Assembly (NCBI RefSeq): GCF_001941845.1
Contig: NZ_CP018870.1
Span: forward strand, 1,426,001-1,490,000
Source: Streptomyces sp. TN58
GTDB lineage: Bacteria > Actinomycetota > Actinomycetes > Streptomycetales > Streptomycetaceae
Reading direction: 5' to 3'
DNA: 64,000 nucleotides
The notes under the pieces were generated by a model. That model saw only the letters and a list, made by a program, of their open reading frames with translations, was not told the origin of the DNA and ran no database searches. Below are positions 23,762-32,402 of the stretch, piece by piece (within the stretch, counting starts at the first letter, position 1; every line of letters starts with the position of its first letter). Made by a program: the position numbers and the translations under genes.

Positions 23762-26700
23762 TTATTTCTCCGTGACGCCCGCCGAGTCGAAGGTGGCGAC
23801 CTCGTGCATCGCGCGGGCCGCGCTCTGGACCAGCGGGAGGGCCAGCAGGGCGCCCGTGCCCTCGCCGAGGCGGAGGTCGAGGTCGACCAGGGGGCGCAGG
23901 CCGAGCTTGTTCAGGGCCGCCACGTGGCCCGGCTCGGCGCTGCGGTGGCCCGCGATGCAGGCCGACAGCGACTCGGGGGCGATGGCACGGGCCACGAGCG
24001 CGGCGGCTCCGGCGCTGACGCCGTCCAGGATCACCGGCGTACGCAGGGACGCGCCGCCGAGGAGGAGGCCCACGATCGCCGCGTGCTCCAGGCCGCCGAT
24101 CGCGGCGAGGACGCCGATCGGGTCCGCCGGGTCGGGCTGGTGGAGCTCCAGGGCACGGCGTACGACGTCGACCTTGCGGGCGTGCGTCTCGTCGTTGATG
24201 CCGGTGCCGCGGCCGGTGACCTCCGACGGGTCGACTCCCGTGAAGACCGAGATCAGGGCCGCGGAGACGGTGGTGTTCGCGATGCCCATCTCGCCCGTGA
24301 GGAGTGCCTTGTTGCCCGCCGCGACGAGGTCTCGGGCCGTCTCGATGCCGACCTCGATGGCCGCGATCGTCTCCTCGCGGGTCATCGCGGGGCCGGTGGA
24401 CAGGTCCGCCGTACCCGGGCGGACCTTGCGGGGCAGCAGGCCCGGGGTGGCGGGCAGGTCGCCCGCGACGCCGACGTCGATGACGCAGACCTCGGCGCCC
24501 ACCTGGTTGGCGAAGGCGTTGCAGACCGCTCCGCCGCCCAGGAAGTTGGCGACCATCTGCGTGGTGACCTCCTGGGGCCACGGGGTGACGCCCTGGGCGT
24601 GCACGCCGTGGTCTCCCGCGAAGATCGCGACGGCTGCCGGTTCCGGGATCGGCGGCGGGCAGACCCGGGACAGGCCCGCCAGCTGCGCCGAGATGATCTC
24701 CAGCATGCCGAGGGCGCCCGCCGGCTTGGTCATGCGCTTCTGCCGCTCCCAGGCCTCGCCGAGCGCCTTCGCGTCGAGGGGGCGGATGCTGGCGACCGTC
24801 TCGGAGAGCAGGTCGTGCGGCTCCTCCCCCGGCAGCGCGCGGCGGCCGTACGTCTCCTCGTGGACCACCCAGGAGAGCGGGCGGCGCTGCGACCAGCCGG
24901 CCTGGGCCAGCTCGGGCTCCTCGGGGAACTCGTCGACGTAGCCGACGCACAGGTACGCGACGACCTCCAGGTGTTCCGGCAGGCCGAGCTCGCGGACCAT
25001 CTCGCGCTCGTCGAAGAAGCTCACCCAGCCGACGCCGAGGCCTTCGGCGCGCGCGGCGAGCCAGAGGTTCTCGACGGCGAGGGCCGAGGAGTACGGGGCC
25101 ATCTGCGGCTGGGTGTGCCGGCCGAGGGTGTGGCGGCCGCCGCGGGTGGGGTCGGCGGTGACGACGATGTTGACCGGGGTGTCGAGGATGGCCTCGATCT
25201 TCAGTTCCTTGAACTGCTTGGCCCGGCCCTTGGGCAGCGACTTCGCGTAGGCCTCGCGCTGGCGCTGGGCGAGCTCGTGCATCGTCCGGCGGGTGTCGGC
25301 GGAGCGGATGACGACGAAGTCCCAGGGCTGGGAGTGGCCGACGCTGGGCGCGGTGTGGGCCGCCTCCAGGACGCGGAGCAGCACCTCGTGCGGGATCGGG
25401 TCGGTGCGGAAGCCCTTGCGGATGTCGCGGCGCTCGCGCATCACGCGCAGGACGGCCTCGCGCTCGGCGTCGGCGTAGCCGGGGGCCGGCTCGCCGGCCG
25501 GGGGCTCGGCCGCGACGACCGCCTCGGGCTGCTCCTCCGCCGCGTCGGGCGCGGCCGCGGTGGCCTCGACCGGCTCGGCGGCCTCGACGGGCTCCTCGAC
25601 GGGCTCCTCGGCGGTGGCCGCGACGGGCTGCGGCTCGGCGGCCGCCGGCTCGACCGGGACGGGGGCGGCTTCGGCCGCCACCGGCTCCGCGGGGGCGACC
25701 TCCGGGACCTCCGCGACCTCCGCGGGGGCGACCGGCGCGGGCTCGGGCTGGACCGGCTCGGCCTGGACGGGCTCGGGCTGGACCGGCTCGGGCGTGACGG
25801 CCGGGGCCGCCTGCTCCTCGGGGGCGGCGGGCACTGGCTGCGGCTCGACGGCCACCGGCTCGACCGGGACGGGGGCGGGGGCGGCTTCGGCCGGCCCCGG
25901 CTGGACCGGCCCGGTGGCGACGGCCTCGACCGGTTCGGCGGGCTGGACGGGCTGGACGGGCTCGGCGGGCACGGCCGGAGCGACGGCCCCGGGTACGGCG
26001 GCCGGTGCCTCGGCGGCCGGTGCCTCGGCGGCAGCCGGCTCGACGACGGGCGGTGCCTCGGCGGCGTTCGGCTCGGGGGCCTCTGCGGCGGGCAGCGCCT
26101 CGGACGGTGCGGCCTCGGGCTGGGCGGGGGCCTGCGCGGATTCCGCCGGCAGCGGCTCAGACTCGGTCTCCGGCTCCTGGGCGGCCCCGACCGGCTCGGG
26201 GGCCGGGCCGGGCTGGGGCGCGTCCTCCGGCGCGGGAGCCTGGGCGGCCTCGGCCGCCGGCGGCTCGGCGGCCGGGACCGGTTCCGGCGCGGGGGCCTGC
26301 TGCTCCGGTGCGGGGGCCTGCTCCGGGGTCCACGGGGCGCCGGCCTGCGGCGGGACCTCGGCGAGCTGCGGGGCGGCGGGGTCCTGGGCGGCCTCCGCGC
26401 GGGGGACGTCCAGGTACTCGGGCCCCATGGTCGGGGGGCCGGCCTGGTGGAGCGGGGTCGTGGGCGCCGTGGGGGCGGTCGGGGCGGGCGGAGCGGCCTG
26501 CGCGGGCGCGGCGGGCGCCGCGGCCGGTCCGCGGTCCGCGAGGGAGCGCACGACTCCGCCGGTGGCGTCGGGCATGGGCGGGCCCATGTGCAGCGGCCGC
26601 CGGGCGGGGGCGACCGGGGCGGCGGGAGCCGCGGGCGGCGGGACGAGGCCGCCGAGGCCGAGTGCTCCGGAGTCCCGGCCGCCCGTCTCGTGGGCGCCCG

Positions 26701-27079
26701 CGCTGTAGGAGCCGTCGGGGAAGGCGGGCTGGGGGTACTCGGTGTACGCGGCGGGCTCGGGGTACGCCGCCGGGGCGGCCGCGTACGCGGTGCCGGCGCC
26801 GAAGGAGGCGTCGGCGTACGCCTGCTGCTCGGCGTGCTGGGGCTCCACGGGGAAGTCGGGGACCTGCGGGACGACCTGCGGGTCGCTCCAGGAACCCTGC
26901 GCGCTCGGCATCAGCAGCAGTTCCTCGTCCTCCGGCTCGGCCGGGTCGTCCATGAGGTCCTGGAAGGCGTAGCCGGGCATGGGTGCCGGGATCTGGACCG
27001 GGGCGGGGAGGCCCTGCTGATCCACCATGCCCGTGTTGTCCGGGAGACCCTCGCCCGGGACCTGGCCGGTGTCAGTCAT
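23762..27079 (-). CDS. cobT: BluB-CobT fusion with a long disordered N-terminus
   Basis: A 1105-residue protein joining two steps of lower-ligand assembly for cobalamin. Residues 1-535 are low complexity, rich in Pro, Ala, Glu and Val (repeats such as PVQPEPVQ, AAEAPAAEA). Residues about 540-740 are a BluB-type flavin enzyme, which makes 5,6-dimethylbenzimidazole from FMNH2 and O2; they show RRDIRKGFRTDPIP, APSVGHSQPWDFVVI and LGVGWVSFFD. Residues about 750-1095 are CobT, which activates the base to alpha-ribazole phosphate; they show KPAGALG, FAGDHGV and LGEGTGA with the catalytic Glu. ATG start at 27079. The fusion supplies base and its activation together. Confidence 0.92.
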   Translation of the reverse strand: MTDTGQVPGEGLPDNTGMVDQQGLPAPVQIPAPMPGYAFQDLMDDPAEPEDEELLLMPSAQGSWSDPQVVPQVPDFPVEPQHAEQQAYADASFGAGTAYAAAPAAYPEPAAYTEYPQPAFPDGSYSAGAHETGGRDSGALGLGGLVPPPAAPAAPVAPARRPLHMGPPMPDATGGVVRSLADRGPAAAPAAPAQAAPPAPTAPTAPTTPLHQAGPPTMGPEYLDVPRAEAAQDPAAPQLAEVPPQAGAPWTPEQAPAPEQQAPAPEPVPAAEPPAAEAAQAPAPEDAPQPGPAPEPVGAAQEPETESEPLPAESAQAPAQPEAAPSEALPAAEAPEPNAAEAPPVVEPAAAEAPAAEAPAAVPGAVAPAVPAEPVQPVQPAEPVEAVATGPVQPGPAEAAPAPVPVEPVAVEPQPVPAAPEEQAAPAVTPEPVQPEPVQAEPVQPEPAPVAPAEVAEVPEVAPAEPVAAEAAPVPVEPAAAEPQPVAATAEEPVEEPVEAAEPVEATAAAPDAAEEQPEAVVAAEPPAGEPAPGYADAEREAVLRVMRERRDIRKGFRTDPIPHEVLLRVLEAAHTAPSVGHSQPWDFVVIRSADTRRTMHELAQRQREAYAKSLPKGRAKQFKELKIEAILDTPVNIVVTADPTRGGRHTLGRHTQPQMAPYSSALAVENLWLAARAEGLGVGWVSFFDEREMVRELGLPEHLEVVAYLCVGYVDEFPEEPELAQAGWSQRRPLSWVVHEETYGRRALPGEEPHDLLSETVASIRPLDAKALGEAWERQKRMTKPAGALGMLEIISAQLAGLSRVCPPPIPEPAAVAIFAGDHGVHAQGVTPWPQEVTTQMVANFLGGGAVCNAFANQVGAEVCVIDVGVAGDLPATPGLLPRKVRPGTADLSTGPAMTREETIAAIEVGIETARDLVAAGNKALLTGEMGIANTTVSAALISVFTGVDPSEVTGRGTGINDETHARKVDVVRRALELHQPDPADPIGVLAAIGGLEHAAIVGLLLGGASLRTPVILDGVSAGAAALVARAIAPESLSACIAGHRSAEPGHVAALNKLGLRPLVDLDLRLGEGTGALLALPLVQSAARAMHEVATFDSAGVTEK

Positions 27080-27192
27080 GCTTACCCCTCGCCCATCGTG
27101 TTGCCTCTTCGATCACCCGGTCGCCCACGAGGCCTCCGAGCGGAGTTGCCGAGCGGTGTCGCGGGTGCGACGAGTCCGTCTCACGTGCGCCT

Positions 27193-27220
27193 GCGCGACA
27201 ACCAGTAAGCATTGTCGCGC
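27193..27220 (-). terminator. Hairpin in the cobL-bluB/cobT gap
   Basis: GCGCGACAA (27193-27201) pairs exactly with TTGTCGCGC (27212-27220), loop 10 nt. With the next hairpin it lies in the 274-nt spacer; it may terminate cobL or act as an attenuator for the fusion gene. Confidence 0.45.
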
Positions 27221-27229
27221 CCGTTGGCG

Positions 27230-27256
27230 ACCGTGGCGGCCATAACCACCACGGTC
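27230..27256 (-). terminator. Second hairpin in the cobL-bluB/cobT gap
   Basis: ACCGTGG (27230-27236) pairs with CCACGGT (27250-27256). No B12-box sequence was recognised near it, so there is no support here for a cobalamin riboswitch. Confidence 0.45.
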
Positions 27257-27353
27257 CTCTGTGGACTGCGCCACGTCGCGCGTCCAGGCCGTGTCGCGAT
27301 GCCCGAAACGTCCGCGCAGTACGACGATCGGCCAGCCTACCCCGGCCCTCGTC

Positions 27354-28562
27354 TCAGCGGGTGACAGGGCGCTGAGCTGCCAGGAGGAACACCACGGAAC
27401 GGTCCTGTTCGGCCCAGGTGCGGGGGTCGAGGCCGACGGCCTGGAGGAGGGCGCACTCGACGTCGTAACCGTGTTCGGTGAGTACGCGGCCGACGGCCTC
27501 CGCCTGGTCGCGTGTGGAGGCGTGGCTGACGATCCGTTCGGGTCGCCGTTCGGCGACGGCCGCGACGACCTCGGCGCCGCCCCCGCCGACGCGGACGACG
27601 TCGGGTTCGGGCAGGTTCTCCAGGACGTGCGGGGCGCGCCCGGCGACGAACTGCAGTTGCACTCCTCGCTTGCGGGCGGCGGCGGTGACCCGCTCGCGGG
27701 CCCCCGGGGCGGCGTCCACGGCGATGACGGCGGCGCCGAGGGCGGCCGCGTCCACGGCCACGGCACCGGATCCGGTGCCGATGTCCCAGACGAGGTCGCC
27801 GGTACGGGGGCCGAGCCGGGCGAGTTGGGCCGCGTGCAGCAGTGCCGACTCCCCCTCGCCCTCCCCCGCGCCGGGCTGCGGGCGGGCCCAGCCGCGGTCG
27901 GCCCCGAGGGCGGCGCTCTGGCCGAGCAGCCAGCCGGGCTCGGCGGCCTGGGTCTGGCCCGCGCCGCCGATGACGATGACGACGTTAGGGTCGCGCCAGC
28001 TGTGGTCGGCGGCCTTGTCCGAGGTGAGGACGCTCACCTGCTCGCGTTCCGTGCCCAGTTCCTCGCAGACGACGAAGGTGCGGTGGACCCCGTCGAGGAG
28101 GAGGGCGAGTTCGGCGGGGCCGGCGCCGGGCGAGGTGAGGACGGCGACCTTGGTGTGGGCGCGGCAGACGTTGACGGCGCGCCGCAGGGTGCGGGGGTGG
28201 GCGACGACCACCTGGGCGTCGTCCCAGGGCATGCCGGCGCGGGCGAAGGCCGCGGCGACGGAGGAGACGGCGGGGACGACCTCGACCTCCAGGCCGTGCT
28301 CCGGGGCGCGCAGGGTGCGTACGACACCGAAGAAGCCGGGGTCGCCGTCGGCGAAGACGACAGCGGTGCCGCGGTGGCCCGCGATGCGGCGGGCGGCCAG
28401 GCCCAGACTGCCGAGGCGGATGCGTTCGGCGGTGGGCGGGACTTCGGGGAGGGCGAGGTGGTGGGCGGCTCCGGCCACGAGGGTGGCGGCGGAGAGCGCG
28501 GACCGGGCGGCCGAGGTCAGGGGCGAACCGTCCCAGCCGATCACCGTGACCCGGTCGGCCAT
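27354..28562 (-). CDS. cobL: Precorrin-6Y C5,15-methyltransferase (decarboxylating), CbiE/CbiT fusion
   Basis: A 402-residue cobalamin biosynthesis enzyme that methylates precorrin-6Y at C5 and C15 with decarboxylation. The N-terminal CbiE-type tetrapyrrole methylase (about 1-205) shows VTVIGWDG, FADGDPGFFG and VVPAVSSVAAAFARAG. The C-terminal CbiT-type Rossmann methyltransferase (about 225-400) has VWDIGTGSGAVAVDAA for SAM and VRVGGGG. It is the normal length for actinobacterial CobL. It is upstream of the bluB-cobT fusion on the same strand; a 274-nt spacer with two hairpins separates them. ATG start at 28562. Confidence 0.93.
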   Translation of the reverse strand: MADRVTVIGWDGSPLTSAARSALSAATLVAGAAHHLALPEVPPTAERIRLGSLGLAARRIAGHRGTAVVFADGDPGFFGVVRTLRAPEHGLEVEVVPAVSSVAAAFARAGMPWDDAQVVVAHPRTLRRAVNVCRAHTKVAVLTSPGAGPAELALLLDGVHRTFVVCEELGTEREQVSVLTSDKAADHSWRDPNVVIVIGGAGQTQAAEPGWLLGQSAALGADRGWARPQPGAGEGEGESALLHAAQLARLGPRTGDLVWDIGTGSGAVAVDAAALGAAVIAVDAAPGARERVTAAARKRGVQLQFVAGRAPHVLENLPEPDVVRVGGGGAEVVAAVAERRPERIVSHASTRDQAEAVGRVLTEHGYDVECALLQAVGLDPRTWAEQDRSVVFLLAAQRPVTR

Positions 28563-28641
28563 CGTCGTCTGTCTCCTGGTGTGGGGGGGAAGGGAGGGGC
28601 GCAGGGAGGGGCGGGCACGGCGAGACTACCCGGTCACCGGT

Positions 28642-29421
28642 TTACTTCCGGTCGGCACCGACGGGGTGGCCGTGCACGTCGGACCGGCGACCGGCGGCCG
28701 TGCCGTCCGGGTGGCCGCCGAGGGTGTCGCGGGTGTCGTTGCTGTCGTGGCTGTCGTGGCCCCGGTGGGCGTCGCTGCTTTCGTAGCTCTCGTAACCGTC
28801 GTAACCGTCGTAACCGTCGTATCCGCCGTAGCCGTCGGCTTCGTCGAGGTCCTCGGGCAGAAGGCTCCAGACGATGAGGTCGGTGCGGGTGTCGGCCCAG
28901 CCGCCGTCGGCGGTCTGCGTGCGCACCGTCCAGGCGTTGCGCAGGACGCCCTCGCTGATGCAGCCGATCTTCTGGGCCACCTGCTGGGAGGCGGTGTTGT
29001 CCGCGGCGGTGCGCAGTTCGAGGCGCTCGAACGCCTGCTCGCGGAAGAGCCATCGGGCGACGGCGAGGACGGACTCGCTGGCGTAGCCCTCGCCGCGGGC
29101 CCAGGGCGCCGTGAGGTACCCGACCTCGGTGGCTCGGGTGCGCCAGTTGGTGTTGCGGAGGTGGACGATGCCGACGAGGCGCTGGGTGAGGAACTCGGTG
29201 ACGGCGAAGACGATCCCGCGGCCTTCGGCGCGTTCGGTGTGGGAGTCCCGGGTGGCCCAGGCGTGGGCGTCGGCCTGGGTGTAGGGGTACGGCGCGGAGG
29301 TCCAGGCGGTGATGTGCTCGTCGTTCATCATCTCGGCGAGCGCGGCGGCGTCCTCCTCCTCGAACGGGCGCAGCACCAGCCGGTCCGTGCTGATGGTGAC
29401 GTCCGGGAAGGTGGTAGTCAT
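28642..29421 (-). CDS. GNAT acetyltransferase (RimJ/RimL type) with a Tyr/Asp-rich repeat tail
   Basis: A 259-residue protein. The first 180 residues are a RimJ/RimL-like GNAT domain: TDRLVLRPFEEEDA at about 10-23, VGYLTAPWARGEGYASES for acetyl-CoA binding at about 98-115, and NTASQQVAQKIGC at about 140-152. It would acetylate a protein N-terminus or small molecule. The C-terminal tail (about 190-259) is unusual: GYDGYDGYDGYESYES followed by Asp/His-rich sequence, encoded by a 9-bp repeat near 28795-28840. The start ATG 29421 has GGAG seven bases upstream; longer starts to 29643 lack support. Confidence 0.85.
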   Translation of the reverse strand: MTTTFPDVTISTDRLVLRPFEEEDAAALAEMMNDEHITAWTSAPYPYTQADAHAWATRDSHTERAEGRGIVFAVTEFLTQRLVGIVHLRNTNWRTRATEVGYLTAPWARGEGYASESVLAVARWLFREQAFERLELRTAADNTASQQVAQKIGCISEGVLRNAWTVRTQTADGGWADTRTDLIVWSLLPEDLDEADGYGGYDGYDGYDGYESYESSDAHRGHDSHDSNDTRDTLGGHPDGTAAGRRSDVHGHPVGADRK

Positions 29422-29602
29422 GCGCAGCTCCATGCCTGAGAACGTGGTGCGACCGTGGTGCGATGTGACCGTGGGGGCGGGGCCGTTGGTGCGGGACCAG
29501 GTCCACGGGTCGTAGGCCACAGCATGCAGCATCGAACGGGGGATGTGCAGGGCCGGGTTGCCCGGGAGCGGGCAGGACTCGGCTTCGGGAGGGGCAGGAT
29601 TC

Positions 29603-29634
29603 GGCCCCGCACGCCGAGGGGGGCGTGCGGGGCC
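29603..29634 (-). terminator. Terminator of the met operon
   Basis: GGCCCCGCACGCC (29603-29615) and GGCGTGCGGGGCC (29622-29634), a perfect 13-bp stem with loop GAGGGG, lies 44 nt beyond the metQ stop. Confidence 0.75.
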
Positions 29635-29677
29635 GGGATGCATGACCGTCCGGGCCCGACGGGGTCGGGCGGCGGGG

Positions 29678-30541
29678 TCAGGCGGCGGGGGTGCCGAAGG
29701 CCGGGACGACCGAGCCCTGGTACTTCTCCTCGATGAACTTCTTGACGTCGTCGGAGTTCAGGAGCTTGGCGAGCTTCTGGACCCGCGGGTCGTCCTGGTT
29801 GCCGTCCTTGACCGCGAGGAAGTTGGCGTAGGGGTTGCCCTCGGCCTTCTCCAGGACGAGCGCGTCCTTGGCGGGTGCGAGGTCGGCCTCGATGGCGTAG
29901 TTGCCGTTGATCACCGCGGCGTCCACGTCGCCCAGGGCGCGCGGGACGGTGGCGGCCTCCAGCTCCTTGAACTCCAGGCCCTTCTTGTCGGTGATGTCGG
30001 ACAGCTTGGCGCTGGTGCCGACGCCCTCCTTGAGGGTGATCAGGTTGTTCGCGGCCAGCAGCTGGAGTGCGCGGCCCTCGTTGGTGGTGTCGTTGGGGAC
30101 GGCGATGGTCTGGCCGGCCTTGATGTCGGAGAGCGCCTTGACCTTCTTGGAGTAGAGGCCGAGGGGTTCCAGGTGCACGTTCACGACGGGGGCGACGTGG
30201 GTGTTGTTCTTCTTGTTGAAGTCGTCGAGGTACGGCTTGTGCTGGAAGTAGTTGCCGTCGACCTGGCCCTGCTCGGTGGCGGTGTTGGGCAAGACGTAGT
30301 CCGTGAACTCCTTGACCTCCAGCTTGAGGCCTTCCTTCGCCGCGAGCTTGTCCTTGACGAAGTTCAGGATGTCGGCGTGGGGGCTCGGGGAGGCCGCTAT
30401 GACGAGCGGCTTGCTCTCGTCGGCCTTGCCGCCGTCGGCCTTGGCGGAGGACGGGTCCGAGGAGCTGCCGCAGGCGGTGAGGCCGAGGGTCAGCGCGGTG
30501 GCGGTGGCGGCGAGGGCGGTGAGCTTGGTGTTCTTACGCAC
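29678..30541 (-). CDS. metQ: D-methionine ABC transporter, substrate-binding lipoprotein
   Basis: A 287-residue NlpA/MetQ lipoprotein that captures methionine outside the membrane. The signal peptide (about 1-22) ends in the lipobox LTAC, and Ser/Asp-rich residues follow the lipidated Cys. The body shows LVIAASPSPHADILNFVKD, FTDYVLPN, YFQHKPYLDDFN and AVPNDTTNEGRALQLL, all typical. The GTG start at 30541 is preceded by AAAGG. Third gene of the metN-metI-metQ operon, 113 nt after metI. Confidence 0.93.
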   Translation of the reverse strand: MRKNTKLTALAATATALTLGLTACGSSSDPSSAKADGGKADESKPLVIAASPSPHADILNFVKDKLAAKEGLKLEVKEFTDYVLPNTATEQGQVDGNYFQHKPYLDDFNKKNNTHVAPVVNVHLEPLGLYSKKVKALSDIKAGQTIAVPNDTTNEGRALQLLAANNLITLKEGVGTSAKLSDITDKKGLEFKELEAATVPRALGDVDAAVINGNYAIEADLAPAKDALVLEKAEGNPYANFLAVKDGNQDDPRVQKLAKLLNSDDVKKFIEEKYQGSVVPAFGTPAA

Positions 30542-30654
30542 GAAGAGTGCCTTTCTTGCTGCACAAGTACGGAGGACTTGCTGGTGGTGGCCCAAGCACG
30601 ACAAGTGCGGGCTCTGTGGGGAAATCAGTGGGGGGGCGTTGCCCGTGCCGGCGG

Positions 30655-31323
30655 TCAGGCCGTCCGGCCGCGGCGGGACAGGAGGCGTACGACGCCGTCG
30701 CCGATCAGCTGGACGACGGTGACGAGGACGATGAGGACCACGACGGTGGCGACCATGAAGCCGGTCTCGAAGCGCTGGAAGCCGTAGGTGATGGCCTTGG
30801 AGCCGAGGCCTTCGCCGCCGACGGCGCCCGCCATGGCGGAGTAGCCGACGAGGGTGATGACGGTGGTGGTGACGCCGGCGACGAGCGAGGGCAGGGCCTG
30901 CGGCAGGAGGACCTTGCCGACCAGGGTCGGGATGCCGCCGCCCATGGACTCCACGGCCTCGATCAGGCCGTGGTCCACCTCGCGGACGGCTGTCTCGACG
31001 AGCCGGGCGAAGAAGGGGATGGCGCCGATGGCGAGCGGGACGATCATGGCGGTGGGGCCGATGAACGTGCCGACGACCGCGGTGGTGACCGGGATCAGGA
31101 AGATCAGCAGGATGATGAACGGCAGCGAGCGGCCTATGTTCACGATCACGCCGAGGACCTTGTTGAGCGGCTGGTTCTGCAGGAGGCCGCCCTTGTCGGT
31201 GAGGACCAGCAGGATGCCGATGGGCAGGCCGCCGAGCACGGTCACCAGGGTGGACCACAGCACCATGTAGAGGGTGTCGTAGGTGCCCTGGGTGAGCAGG
31301 GGCTGCATCTCGGACCAGGTCAC
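30655..31323 (-). CDS. metI: Methionine ABC transporter permease
   Basis: A 222-residue inner-membrane permease with about five spans and the EAA loop motif (EAVESMGGGIPTLVGKVLLPQALPS, about 128-152) that contacts the MetN ATPase. The GTG start at 31323 overlaps the metN stop (GTGA, 31320-31323), so translation is coupled. It forms the transport channel with MetN as motor and MetQ as receptor. Confidence 0.93.
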   Translation of the reverse strand: MTWSEMQPLLTQGTYDTLYMVLWSTLVTVLGGLPIGILLVLTDKGGLLQNQPLNKVLGVIVNIGRSLPFIILLIFLIPVTTAVVGTFIGPTAMIVPLAIGAIPFFARLVETAVREVDHGLIEAVESMGGGIPTLVGKVLLPQALPSLVAGVTTTVITLVGYSAMAGAVGGEGLGSKAITYGFQRFETGFMVATVVVLIVLVTVVQLIGDGVVRLLSRRGRTA

Positions 31324-32402
31324 TTGGCACCGTCCTTGGCCAGTTCGGTCAGTTCGGTCAGGCCGGTCAGCTCGGCCAGTTCGCCGTCGATCCCGTCGGC
31401 GTCGTCCACGACGTCGACCTGGAGGCCCTGCTCGCGCAGGAAGCCCACCGGCACGACGTTGTCCTCGTAGCGGCCGGGCAGTTCGATGCGCATGCGGCCG
31501 ATGAGCCGGCCGGCGACGGTGTCCATCGCGGCGCCGAGGATCGAGATGTCGACGTTGTAGGTGCGCGAGAGCTGCGAGATGACCGGCTGGGCGGCGGCCT
31601 CGCCGTGGAAGGTGACGTCGACGACCGTGCGGTCGGGGCCGGAGGCGGCGCCGGTGACCGGGAACAGCTCGCCGGCGAGCTCGGAGCCGGGGGTGGCGAG
31701 CAGTTCGGCGACGGTGCCCGACTCGACGATCCGGCCCTTCTTCATCAGGGCGGCCGAGTCGCAGACGGTCTTGACGACGTCCATCTCGTGGGTGATGAGC
31801 AGCACGGTGAGGCCGAGCTGCTCGTTGAGGTCGCGCAGCAGCTTGAGGATGGAGCGGGTGGTCTCGGGGTCGAGGGCGCTGGTGGCCTCGTCGGAGAGCA
31901 GCACCTTGGGGTCGCCGGCCAGGGCGCGGGCGATGCCGACGCGCTGCTTCTGGCCGCCGGAGAGCTGGGTGGGGTAGGCCTTGGCCTTGTCGGCGAGGCC
32001 GACGAGGTCGAGGAGTTCCAGGGCCTTGCGGGAGCGCTCGCGGCCGGAGACGCCGAGGATCTCCAGGGGCAGCTCGACGTTGGCCTGGACGGTGCGCGAG
32101 GACAGCAGGTTGAAGTGCTGGAAGACCATGCCGATACGGCTGCGGGCCTCGCGCAGTTCGCGGCCGGCGCGGCGGCCGCGGCCGGCGAGCGCGGTGAGGT
32201 CGACGCCGTCGACGTGCACGGTGCCGGTGGTGGGGCGCTCCAGCAGGTTCACGCAGCGGATCAGGGAGGACTTCCCGGCGCCGCTCTGGCCGATGACTCC
32301 GTAGACCTCGCCCTCGCGGACGTGGAGGTCGACGCCGTCCAGGGCGGTGACCTCGCGGCCACGGGACTGGTAGACCTTCGTGAGGCCCGATGTGGTGATC
32401 AC
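31320..32402 (-). CDS. metN: Methionine ABC transporter ATP-binding protein
   Basis: A 360-residue ATPase. Walker A is GQSGAGKSS (about 40-48), the Q-loop is in VFQHFNLL, the ABC signature is LSGGQKQR, Walker B is VLLSDEATSALD, and the H-loop is LLITHEMD. The C-terminal NIL regulatory domain (about 265-345) is the domain through which methionine inhibits the transporter in other bacteria. The GTG start at 32402 (VITTSGLTKVY) matches relatives; an in-frame ATG at 32522 would add 40 unlikely residues. First gene of the operon. Confidence 0.93.
   Translation of the reverse strand: MITTSGLTKVYQSRGREVTALDGVDLHVREGEVYGVIGQSGAGKSSLIRCVNLLERPTTGTVHVDGVDLTALAGRGRRAGRELREARSRIGMVFQHFNLLSSRTVQANVELPLEILGVSGRERSRKALELLDLVGLADKAKAYPTQLSGGQKQRVGIARALAGDPKVLLSDEATSALDPETTRSILKLLRDLNEQLGLTVLLITHEMDVVKTVCDSAALMKKGRIVESGTVAELLATPGSELAGELFPVTGAASGPDRTVVDVTFHGEAAAQPVISQLSRTYNVDISILGAAMDTVAGRLIGRMRIELPGRYEDNVVPVGFLREQGLQVDVVDDADGIDGELAELTGLTELTELAKDGAK

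Noticed and set aside
23357..27208. A 1283-codon open frame antisense to bluB-cobT
   Set aside because: Opposite strand to a clear BluB-CobT gene. Its composition (Gly/Leu/Arg/Asp repeats) mirrors the Pro/Ala/Glu codons of the real gene.
27080..27353. Cobalamin riboswitch before the bluB-cobT gene
   Set aside because: No B12-box-like sequence was seen on the minus strand; only two simple hairpins.
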